A stretch of DNA of 64,000 bases from JAEZBP01 sp963832725. Lineage in GTDB: Bacteria > Myxococcota_A > Polyangia > Polyangiales > Sandaracinaceae. The stretch is from the NCBI GenBank assembly GCA_963832725.1, contig CAWHVG010000005.1, positions 3,100,001-3,164,000 on the forward strand. Reading direction: 5' to 3'. Positions 18,223 through 28,908 of the stretch are shown one piece after another. How positions within the stretch are numbered: the first letter of the stretch is position 1; each line of letters opens with the position of its first letter. The translations under genes were made by a program, and so were the position numbers. The notes under the pieces were generated by a model. The model was not told the origin of the DNA. It was given only the letters and a program-made list of their open reading frames with translations, and did not search any database.

Positions 18223-18691
18223 AAGCAATCTCCCGTCGCCCCCGGCCGATCCGCGCCCATCCGCGGCGTTGCCGTTCGTCGCCGCCCGTCGCACGAGTCC
18301 GCTCGGCGCCTTGCTGGACGCGGCTCGATTGCGGTGTTCGGTCCGATTCATCGACACACCTCGAGCCGGTCATGAGTCTCATGTGATACAGAATCGTGCG
18401 CGTGAAGTGTGCGGTTTCGGTGGGGTCACGCGTCTCCAGTGGGGTCACCGGTTCACGCCGACGACGAACCGGCGCACGACCTCGCCAAGTGTGGGTTTTT
18501 GTGGGCAGCTTCCCGCGGCGGCGGGTCGGCGCCGCGAACGCCGGTCCGCGACGGCGTGGATCAGCGTCCACTACCGGACTGCCCACCGATTGCGGCGATC
18601 ATCCGCAACAAGTTGTAATCCGTACGCTTTCCCCGGTTTCGAGCTCGGAGCCACTCGAACGGCCCGGAAGGTGCATTGACGGCGCCGCGAC
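18223..18691. other. intergenic region with a direct repeat
   Basis: 469 bp between menE and the next gene on the same strand. No gene was recognised. A 10-bp sequence GTGGGGTCAC occurs twice, 19 bp apart (18420-18429 and 18439-18448), inside a slightly less GC-rich patch. This spacing of about two helix turns is typical of paired regulator sites, but no regulator is suggested by context. No terminator with a T-tract was seen after menE. Confidence 0.4.
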
Positions 18692-19648
18692 ATGACCGAT
18701 CCGACGACCGCGCTCCTCACCACGCTCCACGACGACCAGCCCGTCGACCTGCCGCTCGCTCGCCTAGGCGCTCGCGGCCTGCTCGAAGCGCTGGCGAACG
18801 ATGGCGGATCATACTGGGTGCGCTTCGACAGCGCCCTGGCCGACGTCGAGGTGGAGATTGGAAACGGGATGGTGATGGGCGCTCGGGCGCGGCGAGACGA
18901 GGACGTCGTGGAGGGTCGTGAGGCCTACGTGCTGCTCCGTCGGATCCGCCGTGGTCGAGCGCGTGTGGAGCCGCGCCGCTTTCTGTCGCTCGCCAACGTG
19001 CTGGAGCCCATCGGCTCGCTGCCGCACCTCGGCGGTGGCTCCTCGGCCCCTCCGCCGCGCTCGCTGCCCAGCGTCGAGATCGAGCTCCCCGTGGAGCTGG
19101 CCACGGTCCCGGCGACGCGGGAGATTGTGCTGCCCGAGCGCCGGGTGGCCCCGCCTGTGTGCCCTCAGGCGCGGGTGGAGCCGTCGAAGTCGCCCAAGCG
19201 TGGCCGGACCTGGCTCGCCGCGGGTGGCGCGGCGCTGGCGCTGGTCGGGCTGGCGGCGGTCGCGCTCGCTCGGCGGCCGGCGAACGGAGAGTCGCAGACG
19301 CCGATCCCCGTCGTGGCCGCCTCTCCCCAGCGGGTGGACGTTCCGGCGCCGGCGGCGGAGGAGGAGCAGACCGACGCCGCAGCGACCGCGAGCCCCGACG
19401 CGCCGAATCCGCGGGCCCTGGCCCGGACCGCTCGCCGCCTGCTCCGCAGTGGGCACGCTCGCGCCGCGCTGCGCCGAGCGCGCGCCGCTGCTCGCCTGCG
19501 CCGTGGTCTGCCCTACTACCAGGTGCTCCTCGGCGACGCCCTGGCCGCCAACGGTCGGGACGTCGCCGCGCACCGCGCGTGGCGTCGCGCGCTTCGTCTG
19601 CAGCCCGGCTACGCCCCGGCCGAGCGACGCCTCGGCGACGCTTCCTGA
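18692..19648 (+). CDS. DUF4388-like N-domain / TM / TPR-like protein, function unknown
   Basis: 318 residues. The N-terminal 110 residues (LARLGARGLLEALANDGGSY, then VEVEIGNGMVMGARARRDED) resemble the DUF4388/PatA-N type domain found in myxobacterial and cyanobacterial regulators. A proline-rich linker, one transmembrane helix (about residues 172-190, WLAAGGAALALVGLAAVAL) and a C-terminal TPR-like alpha repeat (ARTARRLLRSGHARAALRRA, YQVLLGDALAANGRD) follow. This points to a signalling or scaffold protein anchored in the inner membrane. Convergent with katG. The DUF4388 label is from memory of the family and is tentative. Confidence 0.7.
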   Translation: MTDPTTALLTTLHDDQPVDLPLARLGARGLLEALANDGGSYWVRFDSALADVEVEIGNGMVMGARARRDEDVVEGREAYVLLRRIRRGRARVEPRRFLSLANVLEPIGSLPHLGGGSSAPPPRSLPSVEIELPVELATVPATREIVLPERRVAPPVCPQARVEPSKSPKRGRTWLAAGGAALALVGLAAVALARRPANGESQTPIPVVAASPQRVDVPAPAAEEEQTDAAATASPDAPNPRALARTARRLLRSGHARAALRRARAAARLRRGLPYYQVLLGDALAANGRDVAAHRAWRRALRLQPGYAPAERRLGDAS

Positions 19649-19694
19649 GCGCCCGGTCGACGGCGGCGCGCCACCGAGCTCCACCGCCGGCGGG

Positions 19695-21887
<2,193 letters not shown>

Positions 21888-22025
21888 GACGGTCACCTCG
21901 CTGGGGCGAATGGACGGAGAACGAGCGTAGCCTTAGAGCCGACAGCGAGGTCGTCGACCCCACTCGGACCCGCGCCTGATCCGCATCGTCCGCGGCCTCG
22001 CACGAACGGGCGTCGGTGTCTCGGT

Positions 22026-23132
22026 TCACTTCGTGGCGAACGCGCCGACGAACCACGGACGGGCTGCTTCGTCGCCGCCGAGCCGGGTCAGCGAGCCGTC
22101 TTCGCTCACGGCGAAGCGCACCAGCCGATCGGAGCCGTAGGCACCGACGATCAAGAAGTGCCCGCTCGGATCCAGCGCCATGCTGCGCGGCGCGCGCGCT
22201 TCCAGCTGGGCGTGACCGCGCGCGCTGAGCATTCCATCGGAGCCCACCGCGAAGCGCGCGATCGAGTCGTTGCCGCGGTTCGAGACGTAGACGTTCTCTC
22301 CGTTCGGCGAGAGGAGGATCTCGGAGGCGGTGTTCCGGCCGTCGAAGGAGTCCGGAAGGGTGGAGAGCGTCTGGCGACGTTGCAGCGTGCCGTGCTCGGC
22401 ATCGAACGCGAGGACGTCGACGGTGGAAGCGGTCTCGTTGGCCAAGTAGGCGTGGGAACCCGCGCGATCGAACGCGAGGTGACGCGGTCCGGCGTGCGCT
22501 GCCGTCTCGTGACTGCCGCGGCGGGTGAGCGATCCGTCTGCGCCGATCGCGAAGACCACCACGCGGTCGTCGCCCTTGCACGGCACGAGGAGCCAGCGGC
22601 CGCTCGGATCCACGACGACCTCGTGCGCGTTCTCGCCGGCCCGCTCCACGTCGATCGCGCGTTCGATGCGCGGGCCGCGAAGCGAGAACGCCGCCACCGA
22701 ACCGTCGCCGTAGTTCGCGACGTACGCGACGTCGAGGCGCGGATGCACGCTCACGTGGGTCGGTCCGCTGCCCTCCGAGCCCACTCTCGACACGATCTGC
22801 AGCGAGCTCGCCGTGACGCGCAGCGAGACCACCTCGTCGCTCGCCTCGTTCACCACCACCATCGTCTCGCCGCTCGGCGCCATCGCGGCGAACGAGGGAA
22901 AGTCTCCCGTCTGCGTGTGAGCGCGTCGCGAGAGCGCGCCGGACTCGTTCATCGCGTACATCGCCAGCGTGCCGTCGCGCTGCCCGACGAAGACCCGCGT
23001 CACCGGCGGTGGCGGTAGAGGCTCGGGTGTGGGCGCTTGCCGTGGCTCCCGCCGCGGCGCTGGCTCCGAGCGCGAGCTTCCGCAGCCGAGAAGCGCGAGC
23101 AAGAGAGCGAGCCAGGGTCGGACGAGCCGCAT
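22026..23132 (-). CDS. lactonase-family beta-propeller lipoprotein
   Basis: 368 residues. A lipoprotein signal peptide (RLVRPWLALLLALLGC, acylated Cys17) and a proline-rich linker precede a seven-bladed propeller of the 6-phosphogluconolactonase/YncE type. Repeated blade signatures include VSVHPRLDVAYVANYGDGSV, HLAFDRAGSHAYLANE and LLSPNGENVYVSNRGNDS. Exported copies of this family are often not lactonases, so the activity is not assigned. ATG 23132 gives the signal peptide; the longer in-frame start at 23168 does not. It lies downstream of the EF-G gene but is separated by a strong hairpin. Confidence 0.8.
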   Translation of the reverse strand: MRLVRPWLALLLALLGCGSSRSEPAPRREPRQAPTPEPLPPPPVTRVFVGQRDGTLAMYAMNESGALSRRAHTQTGDFPSFAAMAPSGETMVVVNEASDEVVSLRVTASSLQIVSRVGSEGSGPTHVSVHPRLDVAYVANYGDGSVAAFSLRGPRIERAIDVERAGENAHEVVVDPSGRWLLVPCKGDDRVVVFAIGADGSLTRRGSHETAAHAGPRHLAFDRAGSHAYLANETASTVDVLAFDAEHGTLQRRQTLSTLPDSFDGRNTASEILLSPNGENVYVSNRGNDSIARFAVGSDGMLSARGHAQLEARAPRSMALDPSGHFLIVGAYGSDRLVRFAVSEDGSLTRLGGDEAARPWFVGAFATK

Positions 23133-23255
23133 GGCGTTCGGTCTGACAGACCCAGCGCCCGCGGGCACGCGCGACGCAGCTTTGACGCGCGCGGCGGCTC
23201 CGACCCACCCGCGAGCTGGTCGTCCATCGCGTCGATCGTCCCCCCCAAACGACGA

Positions 23256-23287
23256 ACGCCGAGACCGCGGGGTGGCGGTCTCGGCGT
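23256..23287 (-). terminator. hairpin terminator candidate after the EF-G gene
   Basis: Perfect 13-bp stem ACGCCGAGACCGC / GCGGTCTCGGCGT with a 6-nt loop, 28 bp after the EF-G stop. There is no clear U-tract. Position between two same-strand genes fits termination of the EF-G transcript. Confidence 0.6.
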
Positions 23288-23314
23288 CGTCGTGGATGCC
23301 AGGCTCGTCGAAGA

Positions 23315-25403
23315 TCAGTTCTTCGCGGCCTCGCGCTTGGCGACCTCTTCCTTCACCTGCTCCACCACCTGGGGCGGGGCCGGCGCGTAGTGGCTGAACT
23401 CCATGGAGAACTGCCCGCGGCCGGAGGTGGCCGAGCGGAGGTCGCCGATGTAGCCGAACATCGATCCGAGCGGCACGTCCGCCTTGATGCGCACGTTCGT
23501 CGGGCCCGACTCCTGCGACTTGATCATGCCGCGGCGACGGTTGAGGTCGCCGATGACGTCACCGACGTTCGCGTCCGGGACGAAGACGTCGACCTTCATG
23601 ATCGGCTCGAGGAGCTGCGGACCGCACTTGGGCAGGGTCTGCCGGTAGGCGGCCTTGGCGGCCACCTCGAACGCGACCTGCGAGGAGTCGACGGCGTGGA
23701 ACCCACCGTCGGTCAGGGTCACCTTGAAGTCGAGCAGGGGGAAGCCGCAGAGCGGGCCCTTGCCGATCATGGTGCGGAAGCCCTTTTCGACCGCCGGGAT
23801 GTACTCCTTGGGCACGTTGCCGCCGACGACCTTCGACTCGAACACGAAGCCCTCGCCGGTCTCGAGAGGCTCGACCCGGTAGTCGATCTTCGCGTACTGA
23901 CCCGAGCCACCGGTCTGCTTCTTGTGCGTGTAGCCGTCCTCGACCGTCTTGGTGATGGTCTCGCGGTAGGCGACCTGCGGCTTGCCCACGTCGCACTCCA
24001 CGCCGTGGGTGCGGCGCAGGATGTCGACCTTGATGTCCAGGTGCAGCTCGCCCATGCCCTTGAGGATCGTCTCGCTCGACTCCTCGATCGACCTCGGCGT
24101 GGAACGAGGGGTCCTCGGCGACCATCTTGCTGAGCGCGTTGCCGAGCTTCTCGCCGTTGGCCTTGTCGCGCGGGACGATCGCCACCGAGATGACCGGGTC
24201 GGGGAAGACCATCGGCTCCAGGGTGGCCGGGTTCTTGGGATCGGCGAGCGTGTTGCCGGTCCGCACGTCCTTCATGCCGACGACGGCGATGATGTCGCCC
24301 GCCTGCGCCACCTCGACCAGGTTCCGGTCGTTGGCGTGCATCTCGACCATGCGGCCGATCCGCTCCTGCTTGCCGGTGAAGGTGTTGAGCACCGCGTCAC
24401 CCTTCTTGAGGGTGCCCGAGTAGATGCGGATGAACGTCAGCGCGCCGAAGCGGTCGTCCATGATCTTGAAGGCGAGCGCGCGGAAGGGCTCGCTCGGGTC
24501 GACCTTGGCGACCTTGCCGGTCTCGTTGCCCTCGAGGTCGATCTCGGGCTGCGCGTCGACCTCGGTCGGGTCGGGGAGGTAGTCCACGACCGCGTCCAGC
24601 ACCTGCTGCACGCCCTTGTTCTTGAAGGACGAGCCGCAGAACGTCGGGAAGAACGCCAGATCGCGCGTGCCCTTGCGGATGCAGCGCTTCAGGGTGGCGA
24701 TGTCGGGCTCGTTGCCCTCGAGGTAGGCCTCGAGGACGTCGTCGTCCTGCTCGACGGCGCTCTCGACGAGCTCCGCGCGGTACTTCTCGACGTCCTCCTG
24801 CATGTACTCGGGGACGTCCTTGACCTCGTAGTTCTCGGGCAGGCCGGTGTCGTCCCAGATGTACGCCTTGCGCTCGAGCAGATCGACGACGCCGACGAAC
24901 TCGGCCTCGGTGCCGATCGGCAGCACCATGACCAGCGGCTTGGCGCCGAGGATGGTCTTGATCTGGTCGACGACGCGGTAGAAGTTCGCGCCGAGACGGT
25001 CGAGCTTGTTGACGTAGATGATCCGCGAGACGTTCGAGTCGTTCGCGTAGCGCCAGTTGGTCTCGGACTGGGGCTCGACGCCGCCCGAGCCGCAGAACAC
25101 ACCGACGCCGCCGTCGAGCACCTTCAGCGACCGGTAGACCTCGATGGTGAAGTCGACGTGGCCGGGGGTGTCGATGATGTTGAGCTGGTGGTCCTTCCAG
25201 AAGCAGGTCGTGGCGGCCGACTGGATCGTGATCCCGCGCTCCTTCTCCTGGTCCATGAAGTCGGTCGTCGCGGCGCCGTCGTGCACCTCACCGAGCTTGT
25301 GGATCTTGCCCGTGAGCTTGAGGATGCGCTCGGTCGTCGTCGTCTTGCCGGCGTCGACGTGCGCGAAAATACCGATGTTTCTGTACTTGCTGAGGTCCTT
25401 CAT
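23315..25403 (-). CDS. fusA2: elongation factor G paralogue, one frame break
   Basis: About 695 residues after correction of one extra base near 24086. N-terminal GTPase motifs are intact: G1 AHVDAGKTTTT, G3 DTPGHVDF and G4 VNKLDRLG. Domains III-V follow (GMGELHLDIKVDILRR, HKKQTGGSGQYA, MFGYIGDLRSATSGRGQ). The segment VEPQSETNWRYANDSNVSRI differs from canonical FusA and resembles the FusA2/EF-G II-type paralogue; it also stands alone without rpsL/rpsG/tuf. The gene is therefore probably a second EF-G, not the str-operon copy. If the break is real, only a truncated protein lacking domains IV-V would be made; an assembly error is more likely. Confidence 0.87.
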
Positions 25404-25840
25404 GGTCTTCCCTGGGCGCTGCCTAGATGGCGTCGCGTGCGCGGGAGGTTGCTTGCCTGAGGGCTCCAGTCAAGCGCCTTCGTGGTCGGGTCTCCGTTTT
25501 TGCCCCTCCGAAGCGGCTTGGCACGGCCCACGTGGCCCTTCGCCTCACCGGCCCCAGTGAGTCATGTCACCGCCAGATCGTGGGCGATATATGGCAAAAG
25601 GCCCCGCCCCGAGATGTGGACGGCGTCTCGACCCGCTCGGCCCGGAACTGGATCCGCGGTGAGCGTCTCCGACGTGCCGCGATCGCATGATCCCCGCCGG
25701 GGCGATCGTCCACGCGACCGCCTCGGACAGGCTCGTGCCCACCAGGCGTTGGAGAGAGGACGCCGAGCGCGCGCCTTCGGGCCGCTCGAACGGAGCTCGA
25801 CCAGGCGGCCGGCGCGCAGCAAGGCGTCGCTCGGCGAGGG
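25404..25840. other. intergenic region, no recognised gene
   Basis: 437 bp upstream of the EF-G paralogue, which should hold its promoter. An AT-rich patch (CCATATATCGCC on the minus strand, near 25586-25597) is the only promoter-like feature. Open frames on both strands are Arg/Ser/Pro-rich without a ribosome site. Confidence 0.4.
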
Positions 25841-26195
25841 TCAGCGCAAGAGGTGAACGTACTGCTGCATGTCGCGCTGCTTGACGGTGAGGTAGTCGGA
25901 GGGGTCGAGGTCGGCCTGCTCCTCCTCTGTCAGCCGCACGCAGAGCACCTCGAACGCGTCCTCGGGGCTGAGCGTCCGATTCGATCATCGGCCACTCGGC
26001 CATCGACGCCGCGCCACGCCCCTCGAACACGGGTGGGAACTCGTGCGGTTTGGTGACAAGATCGACGATCAGCTTTTCACCGGGTCCGGTGCAGATTTTG
26101 TCGAAGACGCTGGTCGCCACTCTCTCTTCGGGAGAGACCACGGGCCGACCGACCGTGAACCTCCTCGTGGGTGACGCCGCCTGCGCCGAGAACAT
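25841..26195 (-). CDS. conserved-looking small protein, frame broken, function unknown
   Basis: About 117 residues after removing one extra base near 25978. The first frame gives MFSAQAASPTRRFTVGRPVV and continues through VDLVTKPHEFPPVFEGRG to MAEWPMIE. The next frame continues as RTLSPEDAFEVLCVRLTEEE and ends in LTVKQRDMQQYVHLLR. Composition (acidic/hydrophobic C-terminal helices) is clearly protein-like compared with the alternative frames. It starts 24 bp after the aldo/keto reductase stop, so it may be co-transcribed. No family was recognised. Confidence 0.6.
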
Positions 26196-26219
26196 CTCGA
26201 ACAGCCCGCGTGCAGTCCG

Positions 26220-27207
26220 TCAGCGCTCGCTGTCGAGGTGCTTCATCTGCTCGGCGCCGTAGCGGGTGCCGGCGATGGCGTCCGGCGGGATGGCCTCCTC
26301 CAGCGCCTGCACGTCGGCCGGCGAGAGCGGGTGCTCGAGCGCGCCGATGGCGTCGTTCCAGCGGGCGCGCGTCTTGGCGCCGATCAGCGGCACGAAGCCC
26401 GGCTCCTTCGCGCGCGCCCAGCTCACGGCGAGCTGACCCGGCGTCATGCCCCGCTCTTCCGCGAACGCGCGGAAAGCCGCGACGATACGTTCGTTGTTCG
26501 CGCGGTTCGCCTCCGAGAAACGGGGCAGATACTTGCGATAGTCGCGCGGTCCCACCGGCGTGCTCCCTCCGAGCAGCCCGCGCGAGAAGATGCCGTAGAG
26601 GGTGGCGCTGATTCTCGAGCTCTTTCAGCGCCGGGAAGATCGACTCTTCCGGGCGGCGCGCGACCAGGGAGTGCTCGATCTGGAGGTCCACGATCGGGTG
26701 CACGGCCGCCGCCCGCCGGATGGTGTCCGCTCCGACCTCGGAGAGCCCGATGTGCCGTACGTAGCCCGCCTTCACCATCTCGGCGATGGCCCCGACGGTC
26801 TCCTCGATGGGCACGCTCGGGTCGAGCCGCGCCGGCCGGTAGACGTCGATGGCCTCCACCCCGAGCCGCTTCAGCGAGTAGGCGAGGAAGGTCTTCATCG
26901 CCGCCGGCCGGGTGTCTACCCCGTTCCAGCTCCCGTCCGGCCCGCGCAGGGCGCCGAACTTCACCGAGAGCACGACCCGCTCACGCCGGCCCTCGATGGC
27001 GCGGCCGACCAGCATCTCGTTGTGGCCCATCCCGTAGAAGTCGCCGGTGTCGATCAGCACCGGTGCCCGCTCGGCCGCCGCCTGGATGGTGGCGATGCTC
27101 TCGGCGTCGTCGGTGTCGCCGTACATCCCGCTCATTCCCATGCAGCCGAGTCCCAGCGCGAAGACCTCCGGCCCTGTCGCTCCCAGCTTCGTCGTCGTGT
27201 TCGTCAT
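26220..27207 (-). CDS. aldo/keto reductase, one frame break
   Basis: About 328 residues. The NADPH-dependent (alpha/beta)8 barrel is shown by LGLGCMGMSGMYG, the catalytic region LIDTGDFYGMGHNEMLVG (Asp, Tyr), VLSVKFG (Lys), IDVYRPARLDPSVPIEET and HIGLSEVGADTIRRA. One extra base near 26608 shifts the frame; the next frame restores SATLYGIFSRGLLGG, the cofactor-binding VPLIGAKTRARWNDAIGAL and the C-terminus. GGAGG lies just upstream of ATG 27207. Divergent from a LysR-type regulator with a shared 67-bp intergenic region, so the regulator probably controls it. Substrate unknown. Confidence 0.87.
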
Positions 27208-27250
27208 GGTTCCTCCGTCTTCGAGACCCGCCCACAGTAGCCCTCGCCAC

Positions 27251-27278
27251 GCATCCAACCAGTGAATAGGATGGATGC
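27251..27278. promoter_or_regulatory. LysR-type operator candidate
   Basis: GCATCCA (27251-27257) and TGGATGC (27272-27278) form a perfect 7-bp dyad with a 14-bp spacer in the divergent region between the aldo/keto reductase and the LysR gene. The right arm overlaps the first possible start codon of the LysR gene, compatible with autorepression. Confidence 0.5.
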
Positions 27279-28192
27279 GACGCATGAACGAGAGTTATGG
27301 ACGAGACCTCGACCTGAACCTGCTCCGCGTGTTCGTGGCGGTGGCGGACGCGGGCAGCGTGACGGACGCGGCGGCGCGGCTCTACGTGACCCAGCCGGCG
27401 GTGAGCGCGGCGCTCAAGCGGCTGACCGACGCCGTGGGCGAGCGCCTCTTCGCGCGGCAGGGCCGGGGGCTGGTGCTCACGCCGCGCGGCCAACGCTTGC
27501 TGGGGGACGTGCGACCGCATCTGTCTGCGTTGCTCGACGCCGCGCTCACCCCGCCCGAGTTCGATCCCTCGACCAGCGAGCGCACCGTGCGCATCGGCCT
27601 GGCCGACGCGAACGAGCCCTGGCTCCTGCCGCCCTTGCTGCGCGCGCTGGAGGAGCGAGCGCCGCGGATGCGGATCGTGTCGTTGCCGGTGCAGTTCCGC
27701 TCCGTCGGTGAAGCGCTGAGCTCGGGCAGCGTGGACCTCGCGGTCACCGTCGCCGACGAGCTGCCCGCGGGCATCCACCGCCGGACGCTCTTCGAGGGCG
27801 GCTTCGTCTGCCTCTACGACCCGCGCCACGTCCGCCTCGGCAAGCGCCCCGCGCTCTCGCGCTACCTCGCCCAGAGCCACGTCATCGTCTCCTACAACGG
27901 CGACCTGCGCGGCATCGTGGAAGACATGTTCGGCGCGACTCGCCGCGTCCGCTGCTCCGCCTCCAGCTTCCACGTGATCGGCGCGGTCGTCGACGGCAGC
28001 GCCTTGGTGGCCACCGTCCCGGCGCGGGTCGCCACGCAGATCCGCTCCGTCCGCCCGCACCTTCGCACCGCGGAAACGCCTTTCCCCCACACCGGCGCGC
28101 CGATGGAGCTGCTCACCCGCACCGCCGTCCTCGGAGACCCCGCGATCGAGCTCATCCGCGAGGAGCTGATCCGCATCGCGAGCGAAGACTGA
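27275..28192 (+). CDS. LysR-family transcriptional regulator
   Basis: 305 residues. The N-terminal winged helix-turn-helix (DLNLLRVFVAVADAGSVTDA, then RLYVTQPAVSAALKRL) is followed by a periplasmic-binding-protein-like effector domain from about residue 95. LysR regulators commonly activate the divergent gene in response to a small molecule; here that gene is the aldo/keto reductase. Two starts are possible (27275, 27284); the second lies outside the operator dyad and may be the true one. Effector unknown. Confidence 0.92.
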   Translation: MRRMNESYGRDLDLNLLRVFVAVADAGSVTDAAARLYVTQPAVSAALKRLTDAVGERLFARQGRGLVLTPRGQRLLGDVRPHLSALLDAALTPPEFDPSTSERTVRIGLADANEPWLLPPLLRALEERAPRMRIVSLPVQFRSVGEALSSGSVDLAVTVADELPAGIHRRTLFEGGFVCLYDPRHVRLGKRPALSRYLAQSHVIVSYNGDLRGIVEDMFGATRRVRCSASSFHVIGAVVDGSALVATVPARVATQIRSVRPHLRTAETPFPHTGAPMELLTRTAVLGDPAIELIREELIRIASED

Positions 28193-28415
28193 CGCCGCGC
28201 CGCGACCGGTCAGCTCATCACGCGGACGAGGTGGTCGCCGTCTCGCACGGCTCGTCGACCAGCGCGCGGAGGTCGTCCGCCGCGTCGACGATCCGAGCGA
28301 CCTCCTCGCCGACGTCCGCCGCCGGCAGCGGTCCGTGGACGAGCGGAACGCGGCGCGCTCGACTCGCCCGAGATGGCGGGCGCCAACGGGCGCCGTGGCT
28401 GCTACACCGTCGGCC

Positions 28416-28857
28416 ATGGACGAAGCGCGGCTGATCGAGAAGCTCCGCAAGATCGAGGCGCTCCACGCGGGCGCGACCACCGAGGGCGAGCGCGTGGCCG
28501 CGGCCGAGGCGCGAAAGCGCATCCTGGAGCGGCTCGCGACGCTCGAGAAGACGGATTCCGCCGGTCGAGTTCCGCTTCACCATCCGCGATCCGTGGCAGC
28601 GGCGGGTGTTCAACGCGCTCCTGCGCCGCTACGGGCTGAAGCCCTACCGCTACCGGCGCCAGCACCGGCAGACGGTGATGGTGATGGTCTCGCGTGGGTT
28701 CGTGAACGAGACGTTGTGGCCGGAGTTCGAGGCCATCGCCGCCGAGCTGCGTCTCTACCTGGACGAGGTCACCGAGCGGGTGATGCGCGAGACGCTCGAG
28801 GCCAGCGGAGGCGAGGCGGACGAGGTCGCGAACCCGCCCCAGCTCGGCGAGGGCTGA
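28416..28857 (+). CDS. DUF2786-like small protein, one frame break
   Basis: About 146 residues after removing one extra base near 28559. The N-terminus (MDEARLIEKLRKIEALHAGA, then TTEGERVAAAEARKRILERL) resembles DUF2786-type helical domains. The next frame gives PVEFRFTIRDPWQRRVFNAL, LLRRYGLKPYRYRRQHRQTV and an acidic C-terminus. The basic RYRRQHRQ segment might bind nucleic acid; that is speculation. It ends 51 bp before the kinase gene on the same strand. The family label is tentative. Confidence 0.65.
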
Positions 28858-28908
28858 GCAGAGCGTCGCTGCTATGCTCGGCCGGCAGGCTTCCCCCAGG
28901 CATCGTTC

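Noticed and set aside
28218..28419. Minus-strand frame ending LVDEPCETATTSSA next to the LysR gene
   Set aside because: Needs a frame change to reach an ATG and shows no family signature; coding status could not be supported.
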